Assembly: GCF_947500405.1 (NCBI RefSeq)
Contig: NZ_CANMRY010000001.1
Span: forward strand, 62,001-126,000
Reading direction: 5' to 3'
Source of the DNA: an uncultured Maribacter sp.
Lineage (GTDB): Bacteria > Bacteroidota > Bacteroidia > Flavobacteriales > Flavobacteriaceae
Length of the DNA: 64,000 nucleotides
Shown here: positions 43,511 to 51,664 of the stretch, in pieces
Position numbering within the stretch: position 1 is the stretch's first letter
Layout of the letters: each line of letters begins with the position of its first letter
Made by a program: the position numbers and the translations under genes
The notes under the pieces: generated by a model
What the model was told of the DNA's origin: nothing
What the model saw: the letters and a program-made list of their open reading frames with translations, nothing else
Databases searched by the model: none

Positions 43511-45499
43511 ATGAAATTTAAGGTAGTATCAGAGTTTAGACCAACAGGAGACCAACCACAAGCCATTAAACAATTAGTTAATGGCATTAATGAAAAAGAA
43601 CAGTACCAAACCCTTTTAGGAGTTACTGGTTCTGGAAAAACTTTTACTGTAGCAAATGTTATAGAAACAGTACAAAAACCTACCTTAATTCTTGCACACA
43701 ATAAAACTCTTGCAGCGCAATTATATTCGGAATTTAAACAGTTTTTTCCAGAAAATGCTGTGGAATATTTTGTGTCTTACTATGATTATTACCAACCAGA
43801 AGCATATATTCCTACTAGTGGAACTTATATAGAAAAAGACCTTTCTATTAATGAAGACATTGAAAAATTAAGACTAAGCACTACATCCTCCTTATTATCT
43901 GGCCGTAGAGATGTTATAGTAATTGCATCCGTATCCTGTCTTTACGGTATTGGAAATCCTATTGAGTTTCAGAAAAACGTCATTTCTATAAAAAAAGACC
44001 AAGTTATTGCCAGAACAAAGTTTATGCACCAACTAGTACAAAGTCTTTATTCACGTACAACAACAGACTTTAAAAATGGTAATTTTAGAGTAAAAGGAGA
44101 TGTTATAGACGTTTTTCCTAGCTATGCCGACCATGCATTTAGAATTCACTTCTTTGGTGATGAGATAGAAGAAATAGAGGCGTTTGACCCTTTTAATAAC
44201 AATGTAATAGAGTTATACGAAAATCTTAATATATACCCTGCTAATATGTTTGTAACCTCACAAGATGTGTTACAAAATGCCATACACCAAATTCAAGAGG
44301 ATATGGTTAAGCAAGTAGCGTACTTTAAAGAAATAGGAAAACACTTAGAAGCAAAACGTTTAGAAGAGCGCACAACGTTTGATCTAGAAATGATACGCGA
44401 ACTTGGGTATTGCTCTGGAATAGAAAACTATTCTCGCTATTTAGATGGCAGGCAACCTGGTACAAGACCTTTTTGTTTGTTAGATTATTTTCCAGATGAT
44501 TTTTTAATGGTGGTTGATGAAAGTCACGTTACTATTCCTCAAGTACATGCCATGTACGGAGGAGACCGTTCAAGAAAAGAAAACTTAGTAGAATATGGCT
44601 TTAGATTACCTGCAGCTATGGATAATAGACCCTTAAAGTTCGAAGAATTTGAAATATTACAAGGACAGGTTCTTTACGTTAGCGCTACTCCTGCAGATTA
44701 TGAACTAGAATTAAGTCAAGGGGTGGTTGTGGAACAAGTAATTAGACCTACAGGTTTATTAGACCCAATAATTGAAGTACGCCCAAGTGAAAATCAAATT
44801 GATGACTTAATTGAAGAAATACAACAAAGAGTAGAAAAGGATGAACGTACTTTAGTAACTACACTTACTAAAAGAATGGCAGAAGAACTTGCAAAATACC
44901 TTACAAGAATAAATGTTAGGTGCAGATACATACATAGTGATGTAGATACTCTAGAAAGAGTAGAAATTATGCAAGACCTTAGAAAAGGGATTTTTGATGT
45001 GCTAATTGGCGTGAATTTATTACGTGAAGGATTGGATCTACCAGAGGTATCTTTAGTAGCAATTTTAGATGCAGATAAAGAAGGATTTTTACGTAGTCAC
45101 AGATCCCTTACACAGACCATTGGAAGAGCTGCAAGAAACCTAAATGGACTTGCAATTATGTATGCAGATAAAATCACAAAAAGCATGCAAAAAACTATGG
45201 ACGAAACTACTTACCGAAGAGAAAAACAAATTGCTTATAATTTAAAAAATAATGTGACACCAAAAGCATTAAATAAAAGTTTAGATAGTGCTCTTGCAAA
45301 AAATTCAGTCTCAACATACCACTTCCAAAAAGAAGAATTACGAGCTGCAGAACCAGACATGGATTATCTAACAAAAGAGCAAATTGAAAAATTAATAAAG
45401 GACAAAAGAAAGCAAATGGAAGCTGCTGCAAAAGAATTAGATTTTATGCAAGCTGCAAAACTAAGAGATGAAATAAAATTACTCCAAGAACAAAAATAA
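43511..45499 (+). CDS. uvrB: Excinuclease ABC subunit B
   Basis: 662 aa, the usual length. Walker A GVTGSGKT (37-44), the damage-probing beta hairpin YYDYYQPEAYIP (about 91-102), helicase motifs LMVVDESHVTIPQV and YVSATPADYEL, motif V/VI GVNLLREGLDLPEVSL and QTIGRAARN, and a C-terminal UVR motif (KQMEAAAKELDFMQAAKLRDEI) that contacts UvrC. It loads onto lesions with UvrA in nucleotide excision repair. It is a single gene here; no SOS box was recognised. Confidence 0.98.
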   Translation: MKFKVVSEFRPTGDQPQAIKQLVNGINEKEQYQTLLGVTGSGKTFTVANVIETVQKPTLILAHNKTLAAQLYSEFKQFFPENAVEYFVSYYDYYQPEAYIPTSGTYIEKDLSINEDIEKLRLSTTSSLLSGRRDVIVIASVSCLYGIGNPIEFQKNVISIKKDQVIARTKFMHQLVQSLYSRTTTDFKNGNFRVKGDVIDVFPSYADHAFRIHFFGDEIEEIEAFDPFNNNVIELYENLNIYPANMFVTSQDVLQNAIHQIQEDMVKQVAYFKEIGKHLEAKRLEERTTFDLEMIRELGYCSGIENYSRYLDGRQPGTRPFCLLDYFPDDFLMVVDESHVTIPQVHAMYGGDRSRKENLVEYGFRLPAAMDNRPLKFEEFEILQGQVLYVSATPADYELELSQGVVVEQVIRPTGLLDPIIEVRPSENQIDDLIEEIQQRVEKDERTLVTTLTKRMAEELAKYLTRINVRCRYIHSDVDTLERVEIMQDLRKGIFDVLIGVNLLREGLDLPEVSLVAILDADKEGFLRSHRSLTQTIGRAARNLNGLAIMYADKITKSMQKTMDETTYRREKQIAYNLKNNVTPKALNKSLDSALAKNSVSTYHFQKEELRAAEPDMDYLTKEQIEKLIKDKRKQMEAAAKELDFMQAAKLRDEIKLLQEQK

Positions 45500-45650
45500 G
45501 TGTATATTTCAACTATAGTAAAGTGGTTTTTCCTGAAAAACTTAAAAAGCAAATAAAAACTTTATATAAAATAACACAAAGTACTGGTTTAAAATATTTT
45601 AACATACATTTTTAGACAAGACTAAACCTTCGAAATAGACAATTTTAAGC

Positions 45651-45684
45651 AAAAAAAAGAGCGTTTCAATTTCCTGAAACGCTC
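45651..45684 (-). terminator. Terminator for hsp20 (minus strand)
   Basis: GAGCGTTTCA-N6-TGAAACGCTC (45659-45684), followed on the minus strand by eight T (45651-45658). The remaining 150 nt up to the uvrB stop show nothing else. Confidence 0.88.
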
Positions 45685-45756
45685 ACAAATCAACCAACCA
45701 AAAAAATCACTTAAAAATTCTAGCCTTCAGCGCAAACTAAAATAAAAAGCAAAAAA

Positions 45757-46194
45757 TTATTGCAAAGATATTTTCCTTTTCTCCTTTGGTAAAGCCTCTT
45801 CTTTTTTAGGTAAAACAAACTTTAAAATTCCATCTTCATAAGAAGCACTCACCTTCTCTTCTACGATACTATCTGGCAAATTAAAAGCCCTTTTAAAAGC
45901 TAATTTTTTAAATTCTCTTTTAGTATATTTACGATTAGATTGCTCTTTTTCATCTTCCTTTTTCTCTTCATTTGAAATAGAAACAGACAAAATATTCTTA
46001 TCAATTTCTATTACAAATTCTTCTTTTTTTCTTCCAGGAATTAGCAATTCTATCTCAAAAAATTCATCACTTTCCGAGATATTAACAGGAGGTATTTTTG
46101 CTGCATGATTTTCAATTCCACCAAACCAATCTGGCTTAAAAATTTCATCTAATAAAGAAGGCAAAAACACTTCATTTTTTCTTACTATACTCAT
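45757..46194 (-). CDS. Small heat-shock protein Hsp20/alpha-crystallin
   Basis: 145 aa. The alpha-crystallin domain spans about residues 35-135: VNISESDEFFEIELLIPGRKKEEFVIEI, then a charged linker, RAFNLPDSIVEEKVSASYEDGILKFVLPKKE (the A-x-x-x-n-G-v-L signature as SYEDGILKFVLP). The N-terminal arm (1-34) has LLDEIFKPDWFGG, typical of Bacteroidota members. It holds unfolding proteins under stress. Divergent from the DUF1456 gene, with two direct repeats in between that could be operators. Confidence 0.95.
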   Translation of the reverse strand: MSIVRKNEVFLPSLLDEIFKPDWFGGIENHAAKIPPVNISESDEFFEIELLIPGRKKEEFVIEIDKNILSVSISNEEKKEDEKEQSNRKYTKREFKKLAFKRAFNLPDSIVEEKVSASYEDGILKFVLPKKEEALPKEKRKISLQ

Positions 46195-46265
46195 AACTAT
46201 TATCTTTTAATATTAATTTTAATTTATACTTTCTAAATAGTCAAAATACATACCAATTAAATAAC

Positions 46266-46312
46266 AATGACATTTTGTCTTGATTTCAACCTTCCTTAAT
46301 GACGTTTTGTCT
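46266..46312. promoter_or_regulatory. Tandem near-identical 15-mers upstream of hsp20
   Basis: AATGACATTTTGTCT (46266-46280) and AATGACGTTTTGTCT (46298-46312) differ at one base and start 32 nt apart (about three helical turns). Each contains a GAC...GTC half-palindrome. Position 72-118 nt before the hsp20 start suggests a stress operator. Confidence 0.4.
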
Positions 46313-46417
46313 GTATAATTATTTTAACACCTCTAGATAAAAACTACAGAAATTAAAAACCTCAAAAAGTAGTTATTAAACATTTTATAATACCTTGCAA
46401 AAAATAAGATTACGCAA

Positions 46418-46795
46418 ATGACGAATAATGATATTTTTAAAAAGCTTAGAGTTGCCCTAATGCTACGTGATGATAATATTGTAGAAATACTAAAGCTAGT
46501 AGATTTTAATATCTCTAAGAGCGAGCTAGGCGCCTTTTTTAGAAATGAAGATCATCCCAAATATATGGAGTGCGGAGATCAAGTATTACGTAACTTCTTA
46601 AATGGATTAGTAATTCATTTAAGAGGAACAAAAGAAAACCCAAAAACTCCAGCGGAAGCTCTTGCTAATAACTTTAAACCAAAAGCTACAACTTCCACAT
46701 CAAAAAGCAAAAGACCAGACTTTAAGACACAACAACGAAAAAAAATGAATAATGATTTAAGTCCTGTGAAATACAAAAACAAAAAAAAATCCTGA
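46418..46795 (+). CDS. DUF1456 family protein (YehS-like)
   Basis: 125 aa, cytoplasmic. It carries two DUF1456 repeats: MTNNDIFKKLRVALMLRDDNIVEILKL (1-27, with NISKSELGAFFRNEDHPKYMECGD following) and the second DQVLRNFLNGLVIHLRG (54-70). The C-terminal third is Lys/Ser/Thr-rich and probably disordered. E. coli YehS is longer and uncharacterised. Single gene, divergent from hsp20. Confidence 0.88.
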   Translation: MTNNDIFKKLRVALMLRDDNIVEILKLVDFNISKSELGAFFRNEDHPKYMECGDQVLRNFLNGLVIHLRGTKENPKTPAEALANNFKPKATTSTSKSKRPDFKTQQRKKMNNDLSPVKYKNKKKS

Positions 46796-46827
46796 TTTTA
46801 TCAGTATTTTTTTGTTCCTAATAGAGC

Positions 46828-47166
46828 TTAACCTTTAATTCTAACAGGTATTATATACACTTTACCCGCTATCATTTTAGTTACATCTACTTTTTGATAA
46901 TTTAAACCAGCCTTTACAAAGCTCTCTACAACAGCATTATCAGTCTTTACAGATAACACTACAATTTCACTGTCAGCATTTACAGTAAAGCGCACATATG
47001 CCGTAGCATCTACTTCACTCTCTGTTAATGTGTTCTTAGAAAGAAGTTTTGAAATTTGCGTTACCATAGTTTTATTTGGCTTATCTTCATCGCTAGTGTT
47101 GCTTGCTAAAAGATTCCCTACTGAAAGTAACATTGCAGCTACTACCACTAAACTAATTTATCTCAT
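46828..47166 (-). pseudogene. Small exported protein with a stop at codon 3
   Basis: From ATG 47166 the frame reads Met-Arg-stop, then ISLVVVAAMLLSVGNLLAS, a textbook signal peptide, followed by about 85 intact residues with a beta-rich AYVRFTVNADSEIVVLSV and KVYIIPVRIKG. Changing one base of codon 3 (TAA back to AAA) would restore a 112-aa protein with a basic n-region, so this looks like a recent nonsense mutation or a sequencing error. Translation could still begin at GTG 47148 (106 aa), without the basic residues. The rest is undamaged. Similar short exported proteins of unknown function are common in flavobacteria (from memory). The DUF1456 gene is convergent with it. Confidence 0.7.
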
Positions 47167-47336
47167 GACTTTTTGTTTTTAATAAATGATTGATGAGATG
47201 CTCAAAAGACGATCTAGGGCTACAAAATGTTACACTAGAATTATTTTTTAACAGTTTTTTAATTCTTTTAAAACTTTTTATCACATTGAAAACAAAACAA
47301 CAAGCTGAACCACTGTAACTATTATGGTTAGTAAAC
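47167..47336. other. Gap upstream of the 47166 gene, nothing recognised
   Basis: About 170 AT-rich nt between the small exported protein and the hairpin patch. It presumably holds that gene's promoter, but no TAnnTTTG box or other motif was clear. Confidence 0.4.
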
Positions 47337-47425
47337 TACCTCGGGGCAAGCCCGCGAGGTATTAGAAGGAAAATTAGCATTGATTTCGACGCAAGCGTCG
47401 GAGCATTTAAATCTCGATTATCGAG
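47337..47425. repeat. Three short hairpins, REP-like patch
   Basis: Within 89 nt lie TACCTCGGGGC-AA-GCCC-G-CGAGGTA (47337-47361), CGACGC-AA-GCGTCG (47387-47400) and CTCGA-TTA-TCGAG (47413-47425). They are much more GC-rich than the surrounding DNA and have no T-runs, so they are not ordinary terminators. They resemble the REP elements mobilised by RAYT transposases; no transposase is in the window. Confidence 0.55.
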
Positions 47426-47485
47426 TAAAAAATTAATTCCCCCAACAAAGAGATATCTTTTACTTTTTCATTTTATAAAATAAAA

Positions 47486-47518
47486 AAAAGGGCAACGTTT
47501 AAAAAACATCGCCCTTTT
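47486..47518 (-). terminator. Terminator after sucC (minus strand)
   Basis: AAAAGGGC (47486-47493) pairs with GCCCTTTT (47511-47518); on the minus strand it is followed by a run of T (47482-47489). It lies 21 nt after the sucC stop. Confidence 0.8.
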
Positions 47519-47538
47519 ACAATAAAATGTATGTGTTT

Positions 47539-48732
47539 TTAGCTTAAAACTGCTTTTACTTTATCTGCTGCTTCTTGGAATTGAACCGCAGATTGCACAG
47601 CTAAACCAGAATTATCAATAATCTCTTTAGCCAATTCTGCATTGGTTCCTTGTAAACGAACAATAATTGGAACTTTAATTGCATCTCCCATATTCGTATA
47701 AGCATCTACAATACCTTGCGCCACTCTATCACAACGCACAATACCTCCAAAAATATTAATTAGAATAGCTTTAACCTCTGGGTCTTTTAAAATAATTCTA
47801 AAAGCTTCCTCTACTCTTTTTGCATCTGCAGTACCACCAACATCTAAAAAGTTAGCTGGCTCACCACCTGCCATTTTAATTAAATCCATTGTAGCCATTG
47901 CTAAACCAGCTCCGTTAACCATACAACCAACATTACCATCTAAATCTACATAATTAAGACCTAAAGCACCTGCTTCTACCTCAATAGCATTTTCCTCACG
48001 TAAATCACGCATTTCCGCATATTGCTTTCTTCTGTATAGCGCATTATCATCTATAGACACTTTAGCATCTACAGCCATAATTTTATCATCCGATGTTTTT
48101 AATACAGGATTAATTTCAAACATACTAGAATCACTTTCTACATATGCTTTATATAATGAAGCCACAAACTTTGTCATTTCTTTAAAAGCTGTACCAGATA
48201 AACCTAAGTTAAAAGCTATTTTTCTTGCTTGAAAAGGTAATAAACCTGTTGCAGGGTCAATTTCTTCTGTAAATATTAAATGAGGAGTACTTTCTGCTAC
48301 CTCTTCAATATCCATACCTCCTTCTGTAGAATACATTATCATGTTTCTACCAGTTCCTCTATTTAAAAGAACAGACATATAAAATTCACTTGTTTCACTA
48401 TCCCCTGGATAATACACATCCTCAGCTACTAATACTTGATGTACTTTTTTCCCTTCAGCAGATGTTTGCGGAGTAATAAGGTTCATTCCTATTATATTTC
48501 CAGCAATTTCTTCTACTTCTTTTAAATTTTTAGCCAGTTTAACACCGCCACCTTTTCCACGACCACCTGCATGAACCTGAGCTTTAATAACATGCCATCC
48601 AGTACCTGTTTCTGCAGTTAATTGCTTAGCAGCATCTACTGCTTCTTTTGCATTATGCGCAACAACACCTCTTTGTATGCGTACGCCAAAACTTGCTAAT
48701 ATTTCTTTTCCTTGATATTCGTGAAGATTCAT
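47539..48732 (-). CDS. sucC: Succinyl-CoA synthetase, beta subunit
   Basis: 397 aa. An ATP-grasp N-terminal domain (MNLHEYQGKEILASFGV; KAQVHAGGRGKGGGVKLA) and a CoA-ligase C-terminal domain (GCMVNGAGLAMATMDLIK, GGEPANFLDVGG, LINIFGGIVRCDRVAQGI). It joins with the alpha subunit (not in the window) to convert succinyl-CoA to succinate with substrate-level phosphorylation in the TCA cycle. It is a single gene here, which is normal for Bacteroidota, where sucC and sucD are often unlinked. Confidence 0.98.
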   Translation of the reverse strand: MNLHEYQGKEILASFGVRIQRGVVAHNAKEAVDAAKQLTAETGTGWHVIKAQVHAGGRGKGGGVKLAKNLKEVEEIAGNIIGMNLITPQTSAEGKKVHQVLVAEDVYYPGDSETSEFYMSVLLNRGTGRNMIMYSTEGGMDIEEVAESTPHLIFTEEIDPATGLLPFQARKIAFNLGLSGTAFKEMTKFVASLYKAYVESDSSMFEINPVLKTSDDKIMAVDAKVSIDDNALYRRKQYAEMRDLREENAIEVEAGALGLNYVDLDGNVGCMVNGAGLAMATMDLIKMAGGEPANFLDVGGTADAKRVEEAFRIILKDPEVKAILINIFGGIVRCDRVAQGIVDAYTNMGDAIKVPIIVRLQGTNAELAKEIIDNSGLAVQSAVQFQEAADKVKAVLS

Positions 48733-48758
48733 GTATCTAGTTTCTTAATGTTTCTAAG

Positions 48759-48766
48759 CAAAAATA
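48759..48766 (-). promoter_or_regulatory. Bacteroidota -7 box TATTTTTG (sucC)
   Basis: On the minus strand, matches TAnnTTTG 26 nt before the sucC start. Confidence 0.45.
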
Positions 48767-48811
48767 ATAAACCAAATGCATTTACCCTAATGAAAAAAGC
48801 ATACGAAACCA

Positions 48812-49450
48812 TTAATCCTCAAAACCATCAAAATCTAATGGATCAAAATTTCTAAAATGACCATTTAATTCAATTGTTTTCTTAGTTCTATTCACCTCTT
48901 CTAAAACAGCTATCGTTTGTAATAAATGATTTTTTAGAAAAATTAATCTATCCTGCTCTTTCACAATTTGCAAGAGTTTATACTCTTGCTTAAAAGACAA
49001 TCCTATTTTATGCGCTAGCATATAACTGTTAAATTTTGAAATTGCTATTGGCGTAAATGCAGCACCCATTAAAGAGTATAACTCCTTTATTCCCTTCAGA
49101 ACTTCTTTTTTCAACTTCTCCTCTGCAACATAATCTATCTCTAAAAAAGTAACTTTACCACTAGGGTACAACTTTCCATTTGTTTGTCTATTAAAATCTT
49201 CCACAACAAAAACTTGTCTAGCAATACAAACAACATCCATTTCACCACCCTCATAACTAGTAACAACCTCCACCAACTGCGCTTCTATACCATAGTTAAT
49301 TTGACCATCAAAAAAGACAGGAATACCAAATGTTATCGCCTCATTCCTACAATCATTTATTAACTCTTTATATCGATCCTCAAATACATGAAGAGGAACG
49401 GTCTCTCCAGGAAAAAAAATAGATTGTAAAGGGAACATAGGTAAAATCAT
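48812..49450 (-). CDS. LON N-terminal (substrate-binding) domain protein
   Basis: 212 aa, no ATPase or protease domain. MILPMFPLQSIFFPGETVPLHVFEDRYKELI (1-31) is the standard opening of stand-alone LON substrate-binding domain proteins, followed by beta strands with TFGIPVFFDGQI and VVEVVTSYEGGEMDVVCIA, and a helical C-terminal region (about 105-195). Function unknown; such proteins are widespread next to housekeeping genes. It has its own -7 box and is divergent from lysA. Confidence 0.88.
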   Translation of the reverse strand: MILPMFPLQSIFFPGETVPLHVFEDRYKELINDCRNEAITFGIPVFFDGQINYGIEAQLVEVVTSYEGGEMDVVCIARQVFVVEDFNRQTNGKLYPSGKVTFLEIDYVAEEKLKKEVLKGIKELYSLMGAAFTPIAISKFNSYMLAHKIGLSFKQEYKLLQIVKEQDRLIFLKNHLLQTIAVLEEVNRTKKTIELNGHFRNFDPLDFDGFED

Positions 49451-49476
49451 AGTACTTTTTTAATTAAAGATAAGAC

Positions 49477-49484
49477 CAAAATTA
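49477..49484 (-). promoter_or_regulatory. Bacteroidota -7 box TAATTTTG (LON-domain gene)
   Basis: On the minus strand, matches TAnnTTTG 26 nt before the start at 49450. Confidence 0.45.
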
Positions 49485-49588
49485 GCTGTTTACAAATATA
49501 ACAGATGTAAATCGTGTTGCAAATATCACAAATTGTTGCATTTCTAAAATTAGACGCTACTTTTTTTGTGGGTACAGAATTAGTATTC

Positions 49589-49596
49589 TAAATTTG
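49589..49596 (+). promoter_or_regulatory. Bacteroidota -7 box TAAATTTG (lysA)
   Basis: Matches TAnnTTTG 19 nt before the lysA ATG. Confidence 0.5.
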
Positions 49597-49615
49597 TTTA
49601 AAATTATGACTAATT

Positions 49616-50866
49616 ATGAAGCATTCTGATTTGCTTAAAATCGCTAAAAAGTTTGGCGACCCTGTATATGTTTATGATTCTGAAAAGATAATTTCTCAAT
49701 TTCAGAGATTAACAAACGCATTTAAAGGAGTAAAAAAACTTAAATTAAATTACGCTTGTAAAGCACTATCTAACATAACTATACTAAGACTTATGAATAG
49801 CTTAGGTAGTGGTTTAGATACTGTTTCTATCCAAGAAGTACAACTAGGTTTATTAGCTGGCTTTAAACCAGAGTCTATTATATTTACTCCTAACGGTGTC
49901 TCTTTAGAAGAAATTGAAGAAGCAGCAAAATTAGGAGTACGTATTAATATAGACAACCTATCTATATTAGAACAGTTTGGAAGTAAACACCCAACTATTC
50001 CTGTATGTATTCGTATAAACCCACATGTTATGGCTGGCGGAAATTCTAATATTTCTGTAGGCCATATAGATTCTAAATTTGGAATAAGTATACATCAAAT
50101 ACCTCATTTATTGCGTATTGTTGAGCTTACCAAAATGAATATTAATGGTATACACATGCATACTGGAAGTGATATTCTAGATATTGATGTTTTCCTTTAC
50201 GCTTCTGAAATACTTTTTGAAACTGCTAAAAACTTTAAAAATTTAGATTTTATAGATTTTGGCAGCGGATTTAAAGTTCCTTATAAAGAAGCTGATATTG
50301 AAACCAATATTGAAGAACTTGGAAAAAAACTAAGTACACGTTTTAATGAGTTCTGTAAAGAATATGGCAAAGAATTAACGCTTGCTTTTGAACCTGGTAA
50401 ATTTTTAGTGAGTGAGGCTGGTTCTTTTTTAGCAAAAGTAAATGTTGTTAAACAAACAACTTCTACAGTTTTTGCGAGTATAGATTCTGGTTTTAATCAT
50501 TTAATACGCCCTATGCTTTATGGTTCTTACCATAAAATACAGAACATTTCTAATCCAGAAGGAAGAGAACGCTACTATTCTGTTGTAGGTTACATTTGCG
50601 AAACAGACACTTTTGCAAGTAACCGAAGAATAAACGAAATAGCAGAAGGAGATATTCTACAATTTAAAAATGCTGGTGCCTATTGTTTTACAATGGCTAG
50701 CAATTATAATTCTAGATTTAGGCCTCCAGAGGTATTATGGCACAAAGGAAAAGCTATATTAATTAGAGAAAGAGAAACGTTTGATGATTTAATACGCAAT
50801 CAAGTAGATGCATCAGATTTATTTCCTAGCGCTAAAGAAGACAAGAAATTAACCACCCAACCATAA
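49616..50866 (+). CDS. lysA: Diaminopimelate decarboxylase
   Basis: 416 aa PLP enzyme (fold III) that makes lysine from meso-diaminopimelate. The PLP Lys is in NYACKAL (Lys49); GIHMHTGSDI (about 178-187), FIDFGSGFKVPY, AFEPGKFLVSEAG and the substrate-binding YICETDTFASN (the Cys-Glu pair of the other active site) follow, with NAGAYCFTMASNYN near the end. It closes the pathway that includes dapD in this window. Monocistronic, with a promoter box upstream and a terminator 8 nt after its stop. Confidence 0.97.
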   Translation: MKHSDLLKIAKKFGDPVYVYDSEKIISQFQRLTNAFKGVKKLKLNYACKALSNITILRLMNSLGSGLDTVSIQEVQLGLLAGFKPESIIFTPNGVSLEEIEEAAKLGVRINIDNLSILEQFGSKHPTIPVCIRINPHVMAGGNSNISVGHIDSKFGISIHQIPHLLRIVELTKMNINGIHMHTGSDILDIDVFLYASEILFETAKNFKNLDFIDFGSGFKVPYKEADIETNIEELGKKLSTRFNEFCKEYGKELTLAFEPGKFLVSEAGSFLAKVNVVKQTTSTVFASIDSGFNHLIRPMLYGSYHKIQNISNPEGRERYYSVVGYICETDTFASNRRINEIAEGDILQFKNAGAYCFTMASNYNSRFRPPEVLWHKGKAILIRERETFDDLIRNQVDASDLFPSAKEDKKLTTQP

Positions 50867-50874
50867 CCAAAGTT

Positions 50875-50903
50875 AAAAAGGAGAGCCATTTGCTCTCCTT
50901 TTT
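50875..50903 (+). terminator. Terminator after lysA
   Basis: A perfect 12-bp stem (50875-50886 with 50892-50903), 5-nt loop, with the T-run forming the end of the stem. Confidence 0.88.
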
Positions 50904-51069
50904 ATTTTAAATCATTTAATAACTATTAACCTATTTCAGCACGCTCCAACCATAACATTAAATAGTAAAAACTGTTACATATTAGGTTCTTAAACACGGA
51001 AAATAAAATATTAAATCTATATTTTCGTTAGTTTTACATTACTATTAAGACAAATAGATAAAAATTGTT

Positions 51070-51597
51070 ATGAATACAAAAAGTCCATTAAAATATATAC
51101 TTATTGCTATTATTACTTTACTTAGCACATCAATTTCTGCTCAAGAAGTTACATGGTTAACTTGGAATGAAGCCGCTGAGTTAGCAAAAACAGAAGAAAA
51201 TCCTAAGAAAATATTTATTGATGTTTATACAGATTGGTGTGGTTGGTGCAAGAAAATGGATAAAGACACGTTCCAAAATGCCGAGGTTGCTGCATACATG
51301 ACCGAAAAATATTATATGGTAAAGTTAGATGGTGAAGGAAAAGAACCAATAGAGTTTAAAGGGAAAACTTTTAAATTTGTACCAAGTGGAAGAAATGGTT
51401 ATCATGAATTTGCTGCAGCTTTAATGCAAGGAAAAATGAGCTACCCTACTACCATATTCTTAGATGAAAAAATGAATATGCTTTCTCCTGTTCCTGGATA
51501 TCAAAAACCAGAACCTTTTTTAAAAATTGCTAAATATTTTGGGGAGGACACACATAAAGAGAAAAATTGGAAAGCCTACGAGGAAGAAGGAAAATAA
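51070..51597 (+). CDS. Secreted thioredoxin-family protein
   Basis: 175 aa. A signal peptide ends near ISAQ (24). The thioredoxin fold carries DWCGWCKK (Cys57 and Cys60), the CxxC of DUF255/Thioredoxin_7-type proteins, followed by MDKDTFQNAEVAAYM and the cis-Pro loop in GKMSYPTTIFLDEKM. It should act as a periplasmic disulfide reductant or isomerase. Single gene, no partner nearby. Confidence 0.9.
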   Translation: MNTKSPLKYILIAIITLLSTSISAQEVTWLTWNEAAELAKTEENPKKIFIDVYTDWCGWCKKMDKDTFQNAEVAAYMTEKYYMVKLDGEGKEPIEFKGKTFKFVPSGRNGYHEFAAALMQGKMSYPTTIFLDEKMNMLSPVPGYQKPEPFLKIAKYFGEDTHKEKNWKAYEEEGK

Positions 51598-51616
51598 AAT
51601 CGAAATTTAATTTCAT

Positions 51617-51648
51617 AAAAAAGAGCTGTTAAATTACAGCTCTTTTTT
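51617..51648. terminator. Bidirectional terminator (thioredoxin / guaB)
   Basis: A perfect 13-bp stem (51617-51629 with 51636-51648), 6-nt loop, with A-run and T-run, between convergent genes. Confidence 0.9.
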
Positions 51649-51664
51649 ATACCCAATAATAATT

